The translations under genes were made by a program, and so were the position numbers. From Chitinophagales bacterium (GTDB lineage: Bacteria; Bacteroidota; Bacteroidia; Chitinophagales; Chitinophagaceae), in NCBI GenBank assembly GCA_015654695.1, contig JAATGJ010000123.1, positions 16,359 to 80,358 on the forward strand: 64,000 nt of DNA. The letters are read 5' to 3'. Under the pieces are notes generated by a model. That model had not been told where the DNA came from. It made no database searches and worked only from the letters and a program-made list of their open reading frames with translations. Below are positions 25,918-35,241 of this stretch, one piece after another (position 1 is the first letter of the stretch; each line of letters opens with the position of its first letter).

Positions 25918-26904
25918 ATGCCCGTTATTTTTGCAACACAATCTGCCTGTTTGTTACGTATTATTTTATTATCCTTTTTTGTATTGACTTTGACTCAACT
26001 TGTCTCAGGGCAGGCTGCTGCGGATTCCATTGTGGTTCCTGTAGCTGATTCCTTGCCAGTTACAGATACGCCAGCGATTGTTACTGATTCTTTACCCATT
26101 ATGCAATCCGTGGATTCAGTATCAAGGATACCCTGGCTATATGCTAACTGGGAAATAGATCCGGGCAAACCGCTTTTGGTCCAGGTATTACGACGGCATC
26201 CTTACTTTGGTTTTGGCTCTCAGCCTGTAGTTATACGTACGGGTCTCCGGCAATTCCAGGGGAAAGAAATATTATTTTACGGATTGATAGGTTTACTGAT
26301 AGCTTTTGCTTTTTTAAGACAGGCTTTTCCCAAATATTTTAATGACCTTTTCCGGCTCTTTTTCCGGACCACTCTTAAGCAAAAGCAGGTAAGGGAACAA
26401 TTGATGCAAACTCCTGTTCCTTCTTTACTGCTCAATTTCTTTTTTGTAATTAGCGGAGGTCTGTATATTGATATTTTACTTCAGCATTTCGGCAGCGCCC
26501 CGGTTGATAATTTCTGGCTTTTATTTTTGTATTGCGCTCTGGGGCTGTCAATTATTTATACGATCAAGTTTTTGGGGTTAAAAATCTCCGGGTGGCTTTT
26601 TAATATGAAAGAAGGCGGGGATACTTACATCTTCGTGGTTTTTATTATCAATAAGGTTATTGGCATTTTTCTTCTTCCTTTTCTTGTACTATTGTCTTTT
26701 TTGCAAGGCAATGTATATACCATTGCTATGGTGCTCTCCTGGTGCGGGATAGGTGTATTGCTGATTTATCGGTTTTTATTGACCTATGCTTCGGTTCGTA
26801 ATCAGGTCAGGTTCAATCCTTTTCATTTCTTTTTATATCTGTGTGCATTTGAAATAGCCCCACTTTTACTGATTTACAAGGCCTTACTTTTCTTTTTTCA
26901 GTAG
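25918..26904 (+). CDS. DUF4271 domain membrane protein
   Basis: A 328-residue protein with an N-terminal signal/anchor (LLRIILLSFFVLTLTQLVSG), a short Pro/Asp/Ser-rich extracytoplasmic stretch (about 35-75), and a C-terminal half (about 110-328) of six or seven membrane helices typical of DUF4271. The function is unknown. In Bacteroidota this family is commonly found directly upstream of hemD, as here, which suggests a link with haem or respiration, but only by context. No catalytic motif is visible. The gene ends 8 bp before the -7 box of hemD. Confidence 0.78.
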   Translation: MPVIFATQSACLLRIILLSFFVLTLTQLVSGQAAADSIVVPVADSLPVTDTPAIVTDSLPIMQSVDSVSRIPWLYANWEIDPGKPLLVQVLRRHPYFGFGSQPVVIRTGLRQFQGKEILFYGLIGLLIAFAFLRQAFPKYFNDLFRLFFRTTLKQKQVREQLMQTPVPSLLLNFFFVISGGLYIDILLQHFGSAPVDNFWLLFLYCALGLSIIYTIKFLGLKISGWLFNMKEGGDTYIFVVFIINKVIGIFLLPFLVLLSFLQGNVYTIAMVLSWCGIGVLLIYRFLLTYASVRNQVRFNPFHFFLYLCAFEIAPLLLIYKALLFFFQ

Positions 26905-26911
26905 AACTGTT

Positions 26912-26920
26912 TACCTTTGC
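26912..26920 (+). promoter_or_regulatory. Bacteroidota -7 box for the hemD transcript
   Basis: TACCTTTGC matches TAnnTTTGC. It includes the TTG at 26917 that would give the longest reading frame, so that TTG is not the start; the mRNA would begin near 26925. Confidence 0.55.
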
Positions 26921-26941
26921 AGGCAACTTTAGCCTACCACA

Positions 26942-26986
26942 ATGGTAAAAAAAGGGTCAAAGCAGAAATACCGCCAAAGAGCATGA
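26942..26986 (+). CDS. Possible 14-residue basic leader peptide coupled to hemD
   Basis: Downstream of the -7 box, ATG at 26942 opens MVKKGSKQKYRQRA and its TGA stop overlaps the hemD ATG as ATGA. Six of 14 residues are Lys or Arg. Position and overlap suggest translational coupling, but so short a frame may be chance. Confidence 0.3.
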   Translation: MVKKGSKQKYRQRA

Positions 26987-27732
26987 AAAAAATCCTGATT
27001 ACCCAGCCGAGGCCTGAAAGTGATAAGTCACCGTACTTTGAACTTTCCAGGAAATACAACCTGACAATGGATTTTCAGCCCTTTATACGATTGGAAGGGA
27101 TACCAGCAAGGGAATTCCGCAAACAAAAGATCGAAATACAAAATTATACAGGGGTCATCTTTACCAGCCGCAATGCTATTGATCATTTCTTCCGTACCTG
27201 TGAAGAAATGAAAGTCAGTGTTTCACAGGATACAAAATATTTCTGTATCACCGAGGCAGTAGCTCTTTACCTGCAAAAATTCATTCTTTATCGCAAGCGC
27301 AAGGTGTTTTATGGTGCAGACGGCACTAACAAAAGCATGTTCGATGTTATCAATAAGCATAAAGGGAATGAAAAGTTCCTGTATGTATGTTCATAAAATC
27401 AGCAGGATAATGAGATCGTAAACTGGCTAAAAAGCAATAATTGTGAGTATGCACTTGGCTTTATGTACCGCACGCAGAGCAACGATGTAAAAGAATTGCT
27501 TACAAAAACCGAGTACGATGTTATTTGTTTCTTTACTCCCAGTGGTATAAAAAGCCTGTTTGATAACCTGCCTAAGTTTAAACAAAACGGAACAGTGATC
27601 GGGGCATTTGGCAGCAATACTTCCAAAGCAGCGGAAGAGGCAGGATTGAAATTGGAGATCAAAGCGCCCCAGCCGCAAACCCCCAGTATGGTGGCAGCCC
27701 TGGAGCAATTTCTTTCAGGCAAGAAAAAATAA
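26983..27732 (+). pseudogene. hemD: Uroporphyrinogen-III synthase interrupted by an in-frame TAA
   Basis: Closes hydroxymethylbilane to uroporphyrinogen III in tetrapyrrole synthesis. The frame from ATG 26983 (MKKILITQPRPESDKSPYF) encodes the N-terminal half with GVIFTSRNAIDHFF, reaches FLYVCS, meets TAA at 27394-27396 (codon 138 of 250), and continues in the same frame as NQQDNEIVNWLKSNNCEYAL through YDVICFFTPSGIKSLFDN and IGAFGSNTSKAAEEAGL to QTPSMVAALEQFL, the typical end. Both halves together have normal length. No insertion or frameshift is needed; a single base (for example GAA or AAA to TAA) explains it. It could be a real nonsense mutation, a read-through case, or a sequence error. 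Confidence 0.8.
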
Positions 27733-27752
27733 TTCCGCTATAATCTATTATA

Positions 27753-27784
27753 AAAAAGGCACCCTGGTAGGTGTCTTTTTGTTT
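27753..27784 (+). terminator. Terminator after hemD
   Basis: aaaaaggcacc/ggtgtcttttt pair over 11 bp with a ctggta loop, followed by a T-rich tail, about 20 bp after the hemD stop. Confidence 0.8.
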
Positions 27785-27829
27785 TCCAGCCTTATTCTCT
27801 CAACTTCGTTGTGTTGAACCGGAGTAGCC

Positions 27830-29929
27830 ATGCATAAACACACTAATCATCTTATTCACGAAACCAGCCCTTACCTCTTGCAGCATGCCCATAATCCTGT
27901 AAACTGGTATCCCTGGAGTGAAGAAACCTTGCAAAAAGCAAAGGAGGAAAACAGACCCATTCTTGTCAGCATTGGTTATGCGGCTTGTCACTGGTGTCAT
28001 GTAATGGAGCGGGAAAGTTTTGAAGATGAAGCGACGGCACAGATCATGAATGATCATTTTATCAATATAAAAATTGACCGTGAAGAAAGACCCGATATTG
28101 ATCATATTTACATGGATGCTGTGCAGGCGATGACAGGTAGTGGTGGCTGGCCGTTGAACGTATTTCTTACACCAGCAGGAAAGCCATTTTATGGAGGCAC
28201 CTATTTCCCTCCAAAAAAAGCATTTAACCGTGAATCATGGACAGATGTTTTACAAGGTGTAGTTAAGGCATTCAAAGAACGCAGGCATGAAATTGATGCC
28301 CAGGCAGAAAATTTGACGGAGCACATCATTCAATCTAATTCATTTGGTTTGCAAAAAATAGCCGATACCAGGCAGGTATTTTCTAAAGAAAAACCTGGTG
28401 AAGCTTTTCAGCAAATAATGAAGGCTGCTGATAAAGAATGGGGTGGTTTTGGCAAAGCGCCTAAATTTCCGCAAACATTTACCATTCAATTTCTGCTTCG
28501 ATACTATCATGTAAAGAATATTGAAATGCCAGGGTCTTCGAAAGCCCCCTCCTCCGGAGGGGGTTTGGGGGAAGCTGCACTGCAACAAGCATTACTGAGT
28601 CTTGACAAAATGATAGAAGGTGGCATTTACGACCAGGTGGGTGGAGGGTTTGCCCGTTATTCAACCGATACAGAATGGCTGGCGCCTCATTTTGAAAAAA
28701 TGCTATATGACAATGCCCTGCTTATTTCTGTGTTAAGTGAAGCCTGGCAACTGACAAAAAAAGAGCGATACAAAGAGGTGATTGAAGAAACGATGGGGTT
28801 TATCCGTCGCGAGTTACTTCATCCCCAGCAGGGCTTTTATTCAGCATTGGATGCAGATAGCGAAGGAGAGGAGGGAAAGTTTTATGTCTGGAGTATTGAA
28901 GAAATAAAAAAAATACTGGGCGGGGATGCTGCTGTTTTTTGCAGCTATTATGATGTATCTGATCATGGGAACTGGGAAGAAAAGAACATTTTGCGGGTAA
29001 AAATACCGTTTGAAGAGTTTGCCGGGCAAAACAATATACCGGTTGAAAAATTGAAGAATAATCTGGAAAACGGGAAAAGGGAATTACTGAAAGAACGAAG
29101 CAAAAGGATCCGGCCATTGCTCGATGACAAGATCATTCTTGGCTGGAATGCTTTAATGAATACCGCCTGCAGCAAGGCTTTCATGGCCACAGGCAATGAG
29201 GATTACAAACAACTGGCTATTGGCAACATGCAGTTCATTTTGGATAAATTTAGTTTGGAAAAACCGGATGAATTCAGCCATACATGGAAGAATGATATAG
29301 CTAAATATCCTGCCTTTTTGGACGACTATGCTTTTTTGATACAGGCGTTTATTCACCTGCAGGAAATAACCGGTGATACAGACTGGTTGATACGCTCAAA
29401 GAGTGTATGCCAGTTCGTTATAGATAATTTCAGCGAGCCGGGTACCGGCTTTTTCTATTACACAAAAAATGGGCAAAAAGATGTGATCGTACGCAAAAAG
29501 GAAGTGTATGATGGAGCCACCCCTTCAGGCAATTCAGTTATGGCGTTTAATCTTTATCATCTTTCCCTATTGTTTGATAAAACAGAATGGAAAGAAAGAA
29601 GTATAAATATGCTTTCTTCTATTGGCCAGGCGGTTTGCCGTTATCCTACGTCTTTTGGAACCTGGGCCTGCCTGCTCCAGGAAATGATAGCCGGTACTTA
29701 TGAAATAGCAATACTCGGAAATAATTACAAGAAACTGCAACTGGACTTATTTAATCAGTATCTTCCACACAGGATAATGATGATGTCAGGCGCTGAAAAT
29801 GAAGAATTCCCGCTGCTTGCCGGTAAAGCGTCACCGGAAAAACCTGTCATCTATTTATGCAAAGATTTTGCTTGCCAGCAACCAGTTGACTCAGTTGCCC
29901 GTTTTATGTCCCTTATTAAGGAGGATTGA
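27830..29929 (+). CDS. DUF255 thioredoxin-fold protein (YyaL/SPATA20 family)
   Basis: A 699-residue cytoplasmic protein of the usual family length. The N-terminal thioredoxin-like domain (about 1-165) has the family opening [20 protein letters not shown] and the active-site-like CHWC in [17 protein letters not shown]; the rest resembles an N-acylglucosamine-epimerase type alpha/alpha barrel ([29 protein letters not shown]). Its reaction is not established. A copy of a dispersed repeat at 28530-28578 adds [16 protein letters not shown] in frame, just before a helix of the barrel. It follows the hemD terminator and stands alone. Confidence 0.88.
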   Translation: MHKHTNHLIHETSPYLLQHAHNPVNWYPWSEETLQKAKEENRPILVSIGYAACHWCHVMERESFEDEATAQIMNDHFINIKIDREERPDIDHIYMDAVQAMTGSGGWPLNVFLTPAGKPFYGGTYFPPKKAFNRESWTDVLQGVVKAFKERRHEIDAQAENLTEHIIQSNSFGLQKIADTRQVFSKEKPGEAFQQIMKAADKEWGGFGKAPKFPQTFTIQFLLRYYHVKNIEMPGSSKAPSSGGGLGEAALQQALLSLDKMIEGGIYDQVGGGFARYSTDTEWLAPHFEKMLYDNALLISVLSEAWQLTKKERYKEVIEETMGFIRRELLHPQQGFYSALDADSEGEEGKFYVWSIEEIKKILGGDAAVFCSYYDVSDHGNWEEKNILRVKIPFEEFAGQNNIPVEKLKNNLENGKRELLKERSKRIRPLLDDKIILGWNALMNTACSKAFMATGNEDYKQLAIGNMQFILDKFSLEKPDEFSHTWKNDIAKYPAFLDDYAFLIQAFIHLQEITGDTDWLIRSKSVCQFVIDNFSEPGTGFFYYTKNGQKDVIVRKKEVYDGATPSGNSVMAFNLYHLSLLFDKTEWKERSINMLSSIGQAVCRYPTSFGTWACLLQEMIAGTYEIAILGNNYKKLQLDLFNQYLPHRIMMMSGAENEEFPLLAGKASPEKPVIYLCKDFACQQPVDSVARFMSLIKED
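28530..28578. repeat. Dispersed palindromic repeat inside the DUF255 coding sequence
   Basis: Runs from cagggtcttcg through ccccctcctccggaggggg to gaagctgc. It matches 50326-50374 at 41 of 49 bases by eye, flanks included, and is read in the same frame in both genes. Confidence 0.8.
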
Positions 29930-30058
29930 AAACGGCAATTAATCTTATGTTAAGACAATAAAATAGCCTGAAACTCGTTTGAAAATCTACGGCGTAAAAC
30001 CCGATTTGTATTTATAAAAATAAATAGTAACGTTGTGTTTACGAAGAAACCAAAATAT

Positions 30059-30067
30059 TATATTTGC
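30059..30067 (+). promoter_or_regulatory. Bacteroidota -7 box for gldK
   Basis: TATATTTGC is an exact TAnnTTTGC match, 12-18 bp before the ATGs at 30080 and 30086. It rules out the upstream in-frame ATG at 30035. Confidence 0.6.
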
Positions 30068-30085
30068 CCAATACCCTCTATGTAT

Positions 30086-31396
30086 ATGAATAAACTGAAA
30101 ACCCCCTATTATCCCCTTTTTGCAGCTGTTTGCATCCTGATGCTTTCCGGCTGTGGAATACTGGGAAAGAAAAACAAAGGCGGCTCCCTGCCCAACGATG
30201 GCCAGGTGCATGGAATTTCTCCTGGTGATCGCTATACTCTCCCGAAACCTCCGGGCATGGTGTACATACCCCAGGGTACTTTCCACATGGGTCCCAGCGA
30301 TGAGGATCCTGCGTATGCCTTTAGTGCCCGTAACCGTTCTGTATCTATTAGTGGATTCTGGATGGATGCGACTGAGATCACAAACAATGAGTATCGTCAG
30401 TTTGTATTCTGGGTTCGTGATTCCGTAGCCGCCCGCAAACTCGGCTATGTAAAAGCCGGACCTGATGGAAACGAATACGTGGACAGGGCGAAAATGAAAA
30501 CATTAAAATGGGATGATCCAAAGACAATAGAAGCTTTGGGTAATACCGATCTTATTCTTTCTCCTGAAGACAGGATATTTGGCAAAAAAGAAATAGATCC
30601 CTCTAAAATTGTCTATCATTCAGAAGTGTTTGATCTGAAAGAAGCAGCCAAAAGAGAAAACGCCGGTAAACCCCGTTCTAAGTTTATCATTAGAAAAGAT
30701 GTAGCTATTTATCCCGATACATTAGTTTGGATTCGTGACTTCGCTTATTCATATAATGAGCCGATGACCAAACGTTATTTTTCACATCCTTCATTTGGCA
30801 ACTATCCTGTAGTAGGAGTAAACTGGAAACAGGCTACTGCTTTCTCAGAATGGAGAACGCACTATCTGAACTCGTGGCTGGATGGCAAGAAAAGAGTACA
30901 GGAGTCAGATTTTCGTCTTCCTACAGAAGCTCAATGGGAATATGCAGCCCGTGGCGGACGTTCACAATCTATGTTCCCCTGGGGTAACTATTATCTCCGT
31001 AATAAGAAAGGATGTTTGATGGCCAATTTCAAACCTGGCCGTGGTAACTATCCTGAAGATGGCGGTTTCTATACAGTGCGTGCCGACGCTTACTGGCCTA
31101 ATGATTTTGGTCTGTATTGCATGTCCGGCAACGTAGCTGAATGGACATCATCTATCTATTACGAAGGACGCACCAATTTCCAGCATGATATGAACCCTGA
31201 TGTTCGCTGGAATGCAAAAGACGATGATCTCCCGCTGATGAAGCGTAAAATAATCCGTGGAGGAAGCTGGAAAGATGTTGGTTACTACCTGCAAACAGGT
31301 ACCAGTACGTATGAGTACCAGGATTCAACCAAGTCTTATATCGGGTTCCGGAATGTAATTGATTTAGCGGCAGCTCCACAAAAAGGCCGTCGCTGA
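30086..31396 (+). CDS. gldK: Type IX secretion/gliding lipoprotein GldK
   Basis: An outer-membrane lipoprotein of about 436 residues. The signal peptide MNKLKTPYYPLFAAVCILML ends in the lipobox LSGC. The body is a formylglycine-generating-enzyme-like (SUMF1) fold: GMVYIPQGTFHMGPSD, DATEITNNEYRQFV, FRLPTEAQWEYAARGG, GNVAEWTSS and IRGGSWKDV. In GldK this fold is structural, not catalytic; with GldN it forms the periplasmic ring of the type IX system. Start set by the -7 box and lipoprotein signal; ATG 30080 is possible too. A terminator separates it from gldL, so gldLMN may have their own promoter or rely on read-through. Confidence 0.93.
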   Translation: MNKLKTPYYPLFAAVCILMLSGCGILGKKNKGGSLPNDGQVHGISPGDRYTLPKPPGMVYIPQGTFHMGPSDEDPAYAFSARNRSVSISGFWMDATEITNNEYRQFVFWVRDSVAARKLGYVKAGPDGNEYVDRAKMKTLKWDDPKTIEALGNTDLILSPEDRIFGKKEIDPSKIVYHSEVFDLKEAAKRENAGKPRSKFIIRKDVAIYPDTLVWIRDFAYSYNEPMTKRYFSHPSFGNYPVVGVNWKQATAFSEWRTHYLNSWLDGKKRVQESDFRLPTEAQWEYAARGGRSQSMFPWGNYYLRNKKGCLMANFKPGRGNYPEDGGFYTVRADAYWPNDFGLYCMSGNVAEWTSSIYYEGRTNFQHDMNPDVRWNAKDDDLPLMKRKIIRGGSWKDVGYYLQTGTSTYEYQDSTKSYIGFRNVIDLAAAPQKGRR

Positions 31397-31411
31397 GATT
31401 AAACATACTTT

Positions 31412-31447
31412 AAGAGGCCTCTTTTCTGCGGCCTCTTCTTTTTTTTT
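31412..31447 (+). terminator. Terminator between gldK and gldL
   Basis: aagaggcc/ggcctctt, an eight-pair stem with a ten-base loop, is followed by c and a run of nine or more T. Confidence 0.8.
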
Positions 31448-31513
31448 AATACAATTTTTTCATAGTTAAAGTCGTTTCATTTAAAATTTAATAATCCTTA
31501 AAACGAACCCATT

Positions 31514-32341
31514 ATGCTGTTTTTTAAAACCACAAGAGGCCAGGTAGTACTTAACTTCCTTTTTAGCTTCTTTGCTGCGGTGGTAATCTTTGCCGCGATG
31601 ATGAAAATTCTTCACTGGAAAGGCGCTGATGAAGCGATCATGGTCGGACTGATCTCAGAAGCAATCGTATTCCTTGTTATGGCATTCTTAGTACCGCCGC
31701 CTGAAGAACCACACTGGCAGCGTTATTTCCCTAATATTAACGAACACCCAGATGTTGAAAAACAACGTACCGGCAAGTATGAAGTGACTCCTCTTTCTCT
31801 TGGAAGCGCCAGTGGTAACCCTGCGTTGACCAAACTGGAAGATATGCTGCGTGATGCTGATATCACCCCGGCTAATCTTGGACGCCTGGGCGAAAACTTT
31901 AAAAAATTAGGTGGCACAGTAGATAAGATGTCTGACATTACAGATGTAGTGGCTGCTACCGGTGATTATACTGCTAAAACCCGTGAAGCTGCAACCGCTT
32001 TAGGTACTATGAAAGATGCCTATCTCGGCGCTGCATCAAGTATTCAGCACTTTAACCAGGCTGCTGATGGTACCAAACAATTCCATGAGCAGGTCCAGGT
32101 ATTGACTAAAAACCTGTCGTCTTTGAATACCATTTACGAACTGGAACTGCAGGATACAAATAATCACCTGAAGGCGATGAACAAATTCTACAGCAACCTG
32201 ACACAGGCTTCTGAAGCTCTGCATGAAAGCGTAGGAGATGCTAAGAAAAGCCAGGAACAAATTGCTTTACTGGCAAACAACTTAGGCCGCCTGAATACTG
32301 TTTACGGCAATATGCTGAGTGCCATGCAGGGTCGCAACTAA
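31514..32341 (+). CDS. gldL: Type IX secretion motor protein GldL
   Basis: A 275-residue inner-membrane protein. Two membrane helices in the first 65 residues (VVLNFLFSFFAAVVIFAAMM and AIMVGLISEAIVFLVMAFLV) frame the conserved KILHWKGADEA, with the Glu used in proton coupling in helix 2. A cytoplasmic helical tail (about 75-275) is rich in Ala/Asn coiled segments. With GldM it makes the proton-driven rotary motor that powers type IX export and gliding. It is followed by gldM at 92 bp and lies in the canonical gldK-L-M-N order. Confidence 0.94.
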   Translation: MLFFKTTRGQVVLNFLFSFFAAVVIFAAMMKILHWKGADEAIMVGLISEAIVFLVMAFLVPPPEEPHWQRYFPNINEHPDVEKQRTGKYEVTPLSLGSASGNPALTKLEDMLRDADITPANLGRLGENFKKLGGTVDKMSDITDVVAATGDYTAKTREAATALGTMKDAYLGAASSIQHFNQAADGTKQFHEQVQVLTKNLSSLNTIYELELQDTNNHLKAMNKFYSNLTQASEALHESVGDAKKSQEQIALLANNLGRLNTVYGNMLSAMQGRN

Positions 32342-32433
32342 ACTAAATGACTAACGAATTAAACTTCGTTTTTTAGAATCCATATCCCGTGATTTTTGAA
32401 AGTCACTATTATTAAAAAAATAAAACCATCATC

Positions 32434-33969
32434 ATGTCTTTACCTCGCGAGCCCAGGCAAAAGATGATCAATATGATGTATCTCGTTCTGACAGCATTGC
32501 TGGCACTGAACGTATCATCTGAAATATTGAATGCATTTAAAACGGTTAATAAAAGTTTAGAAAATTCTAATACTACTGTAAATAAATCTACAGAGTCAAT
32601 TCTGAGTTCATTAGAGCAAAAATCAACAGAAGCAACTACCGCTGAAAAAGCCAAGATATGGCTTCCACTAGCTAAAGATGTTTCAAAACGAAGCAGTGAG
32701 GTCTTTACCTTTATTCAGGGATTAAAGGATCAAATTGTTCGTGAAGCAGGAGGAGAACCAGGGAATCCTGAAAAGAAGTATAAAGAAGAAAACCTGGATA
32801 TTGCTACCCGCATATTAGTTGAAAAAGGAGCAGGCAAGAAACTGTACGACATGCTTGCACAATATAAGACAGGAGTTTTAGGTATTGATCGTTTGATTGA
32901 TTCAGCATTTAGTGCAACTCTTCCTATAAATCTTGAAAAACCAGCGAGCAGGAATAAAGCCGGCAAAACGTGGGAAGGTGCATATTTCCACATGGTACCC
33001 ACTGTAGCAGCCTTAACAATCCTGAGCAAATTTCAGAATGATGTCAAGACTACAGAAAATAGGGTTGTTGCTTTTTGCCATGAGCAGGTTGGTAAAGTAG
33101 ATTTAAGGTTTGATACTTATGAGGCAATTGTAGGTCAAAACTCTAAATATTTAATGCCAGGTCAGGAGATTGAAATTACCGCCGGTTTAGGAGCTTTTAG
33201 TAAAACCAAGTTGCCAAATGTTTCTATTGGAGGCTCAAATGTTTCTTTAAATGAAAAAGGGATGGCGGTTTATAAAACTGCTGCCGGAGGTATTGGCCAA
33301 CATACATTAAACGTCACGGTTCAGTTTAAAGATCAGGATGGTAAAGATCAAACCAGAACCATTCCAGTTGAGTACACAGTTGGTCAGGCTAATGCTTCTA
33401 TAGCTTTGGATAAGATGAACGTGCTTTATATCGGAGTCGCTAATCCTGTTTCAGTGGCTGCAAGTGGTGGCGGAGACGATAAAGTCGGGTTTTCAATTAG
33501 CGGTGGCGGCGGCAGATTTGAAAAAAAGGGTGCTGGAAAGTATAACGTTTTCGTTAACAGTGTAACTGATGATTGTAAGATCACGGTTTCTGTAGAAGGA
33601 AAGGTTGCCGGTGTTTCTCAGTTCCGTGTTCGTACTGTTCCTCAATCGCAGGCCTATGTTGGCGGTCAGCCCAGCGGTGCGAATGTTACAGCAGGAGCTT
33701 TTAAAGCTCAGGGTGGTATAGGCGCTGGTATAAAAGATTTTCCATTTGAGCTTTCATACGAGGTAGTTAGTTTTACGTTTACCTGTGATACAGATGAAGG
33801 AGATATCGTTTCTGTTCCCGCAACTGGTTACTTATTCCAGGGCGCAGTTCGTAAGGCAATTGATCAGCATGTAAAAGCTGGGAAATTGGTAACAATTGAT
33901 AATATCAGGGTGAAAGGGCCGGATGGAAGAACTACATCAGCTCCATCATTGATTTACTATATTAAATAA
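32434..33969 (+). CDS. gldM: Type IX secretion motor/periplasmic shaft protein GldM
   Basis: A 511-residue protein opening with SLPREPRQKMINMMYLVLTA, the highly conserved GldM start: a single membrane helix (residues about 10-30, MMYLVLTALLALNV) that sits inside the GldL pentamer. The remainder is periplasmic: a helical domain (about 30-220, with FHMVPTVAALTILSKFQNDV) and several Ig-like beta domains to the end, which reach GldK/GldN. Length matches family members. Next gene gldN starts 7 bp after its stop, so the two are co-transcribed. Confidence 0.95.
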   Translation: MSLPREPRQKMINMMYLVLTALLALNVSSEILNAFKTVNKSLENSNTTVNKSTESILSSLEQKSTEATTAEKAKIWLPLAKDVSKRSSEVFTFIQGLKDQIVREAGGEPGNPEKKYKEENLDIATRILVEKGAGKKLYDMLAQYKTGVLGIDRLIDSAFSATLPINLEKPASRNKAGKTWEGAYFHMVPTVAALTILSKFQNDVKTTENRVVAFCHEQVGKVDLRFDTYEAIVGQNSKYLMPGQEIEITAGLGAFSKTKLPNVSIGGSNVSLNEKGMAVYKTAAGGIGQHTLNVTVQFKDQDGKDQTRTIPVEYTVGQANASIALDKMNVLYIGVANPVSVAASGGGDDKVGFSISGGGGRFEKKGAGKYNVFVNSVTDDCKITVSVEGKVAGVSQFRVRTVPQSQAYVGGQPSGANVTAGAFKAQGGIGAGIKDFPFELSYEVVSFTFTCDTDEGDIVSVPATGYLFQGAVRKAIDQHVKAGKLVTIDNIRVKGPDGRTTSAPSLIYYIK

Positions 33970-33976
33970 TCATTCC

Positions 33977-34984
33977 ATGAAAAGTGTTTTTTTGAAAAGC
34001 GGATTGTTTGTTGTTGGAGCTCTCCTTTTAATAGGTGAAGCAAATGCTCAGCGTGCTCCCAAGAAAAGAGGGACACAACCTCCAACCGGCCAGGAAGCCA
34101 GCCAGCAGACCAATAATAATCAGCCTTCCGGATATGATCCTTTTGGTAATCTTCCTATCACGGTGGATTCCTCAGGGATTAGTGATACAACAGTTCGTAA
34201 ATCACTTCGCAATGATAACGCTTACGATAAAAGCAGTGTAAGTGCCCGTACACCCCTGGTGTATGAACATTTGCGCGCAGATGACGCTTTGTTCGCTGAA
34301 AAGGTATGGAGAGAACTGGATCTTAGGGAAAAAATGAACCAGACTTTCCGTTACGAGGCAAAGGATGATAATGGCAGCCAGGTTTTCATTGATATGCTTT
34401 TGAGGGCAGTTAACACTGGCCAGGTCACCGCATTTGATGATGACAGGTTCTCTACGCCCAAGACATTAGCCGATATTATGCAATTAACAGTTGGAAGAGC
34501 GGATACAGTTGCGCAATATGATCCAAAAGATATTAATAAGATCATTGGATACAGGGTTACAAGGGCGACTTTTGATGCAAAAAGTGTAGTAAAACTAAGG
34601 ATTAAAGAAGAGTGGGTATTTGATCGTGAATCAAGTCGTATGTTCTGCCGTATACTGGGAATAGCGCCTTTAAAAACCGAATACCTGCCTAATGGCCAGG
34701 AAAGAGGTTCTTCTGTAATGTTCTGGGTTTATTATCCTGATCTCCGCCCTACGCTTGCAAAAGCTGAGGTTTATAATCCTAAGAATATGGGTCAGAGCAG
34801 GATGACATGGGAAGAATTGTTTGAAAGCCGTATGTTCTCCAGCTATATTGTCAGGTCAACACTTGATAACGCAGCTAACAGGAATATAAGAGCTTATATT
34901 AAAGACCCGATCCTGGCTTTGCTCGAAGGCGATAATATTAAAGATAAAATATTCAATTACGAACAAGATCTCTGGTCATATTAA
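33977..34984 (+). CDS. gldN: Type IX secretion ring protein GldN
   Basis: A 335-residue periplasmic protein with signal peptide MKSVFLKSGLFVVGALLLIG ending in EANAQ, a Gln/Asn/Pro-rich linker (about 30-60), and the GldN domain (about 75-335) with VYEHLRADDALFAEKVWREL, IGYRVTRATFDAKS and MTWEELFESRMFSSYIVRS. It binds GldK in the ring under the outer membrane. It closes the gld operon and is followed by a strong terminator. No sprA or gldO neighbour is present in the window. Confidence 0.94.
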   Translation: MKSVFLKSGLFVVGALLLIGEANAQRAPKKRGTQPPTGQEASQQTNNNQPSGYDPFGNLPITVDSSGISDTTVRKSLRNDNAYDKSSVSARTPLVYEHLRADDALFAEKVWRELDLREKMNQTFRYEAKDDNGSQVFIDMLLRAVNTGQVTAFDDDRFSTPKTLADIMQLTVGRADTVAQYDPKDINKIIGYRVTRATFDAKSVVKLRIKEEWVFDRESSRMFCRILGIAPLKTEYLPNGQERGSSVMFWVYYPDLRPTLAKAEVYNPKNMGQSRMTWEELFESRMFSSYIVRSTLDNAANRNIRAYIKDPILALLEGDNIKDKIFNYEQDLWSY

Positions 34985-35014
34985 TCGTTGTTCAAACTTC
35001 ATAAAAAACTTACA

Positions 35015-35043
35015 AAAATGCCCTTTTTAAAAGGGCATTTTTC
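35015..35043 (+). terminator. Terminator of the gldLMN operon
   Basis: aaaatgccctt/aagggcatttt pair perfectly over 11 bp with a tttaa loop, followed by T residues, 30 bp after gldN. Confidence 0.88.
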
Positions 35044-35125
35044 ATGTATAAAACTTTCGTTATAAATATTTTAAAAAAACTTTCGAAAAACGTAGAAGTA
35101 CTATAGGAAAATTGAAGAATTGTTG

Positions 35126-35202
35126 TACTTTCGTCTCGGTTTTTCATAGGATATTGGATTTTAAAAACGGGGCTGGATTTCTATCCTGGCCCCATTTTTT
35201 TT
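35126..35202 (+). ncRNA. Possible small RNA between gldN and uvrC
   Basis: TACTTTCG at 35126-35133 is one base from a -7 box. About 35 bases later an imperfect stem-loop ggggctggat/atcctggcccc (35169-35193) with a T-rich tail follows. Promoter-like box plus terminator without an ORF fits a transcript of about 60 bases. The hairpin could instead be a terminator for convergent genes. Confidence 0.3.
35169..35202 (+). terminator. Second hairpin terminator before the uvrC 3' end
   Basis: ggggc pairs with gcccc, extended by tgg/tcc pairs with G-T wobbles and one bulge, and is followed by attttttttatc. It lies between convergent transcripts. Confidence 0.65.
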
Positions 35203-35241
35203 ATCACCTATTCCAGGTGAATTATTTTACCCGCCACTTTA

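Noticed and set aside
27463..27732. A separate 89-residue gene after the first hemD half
   Set aside because: It is in the same frame as the first half, begins in the middle of the HemD C-terminal domain, and has no promoter or ribosome site.
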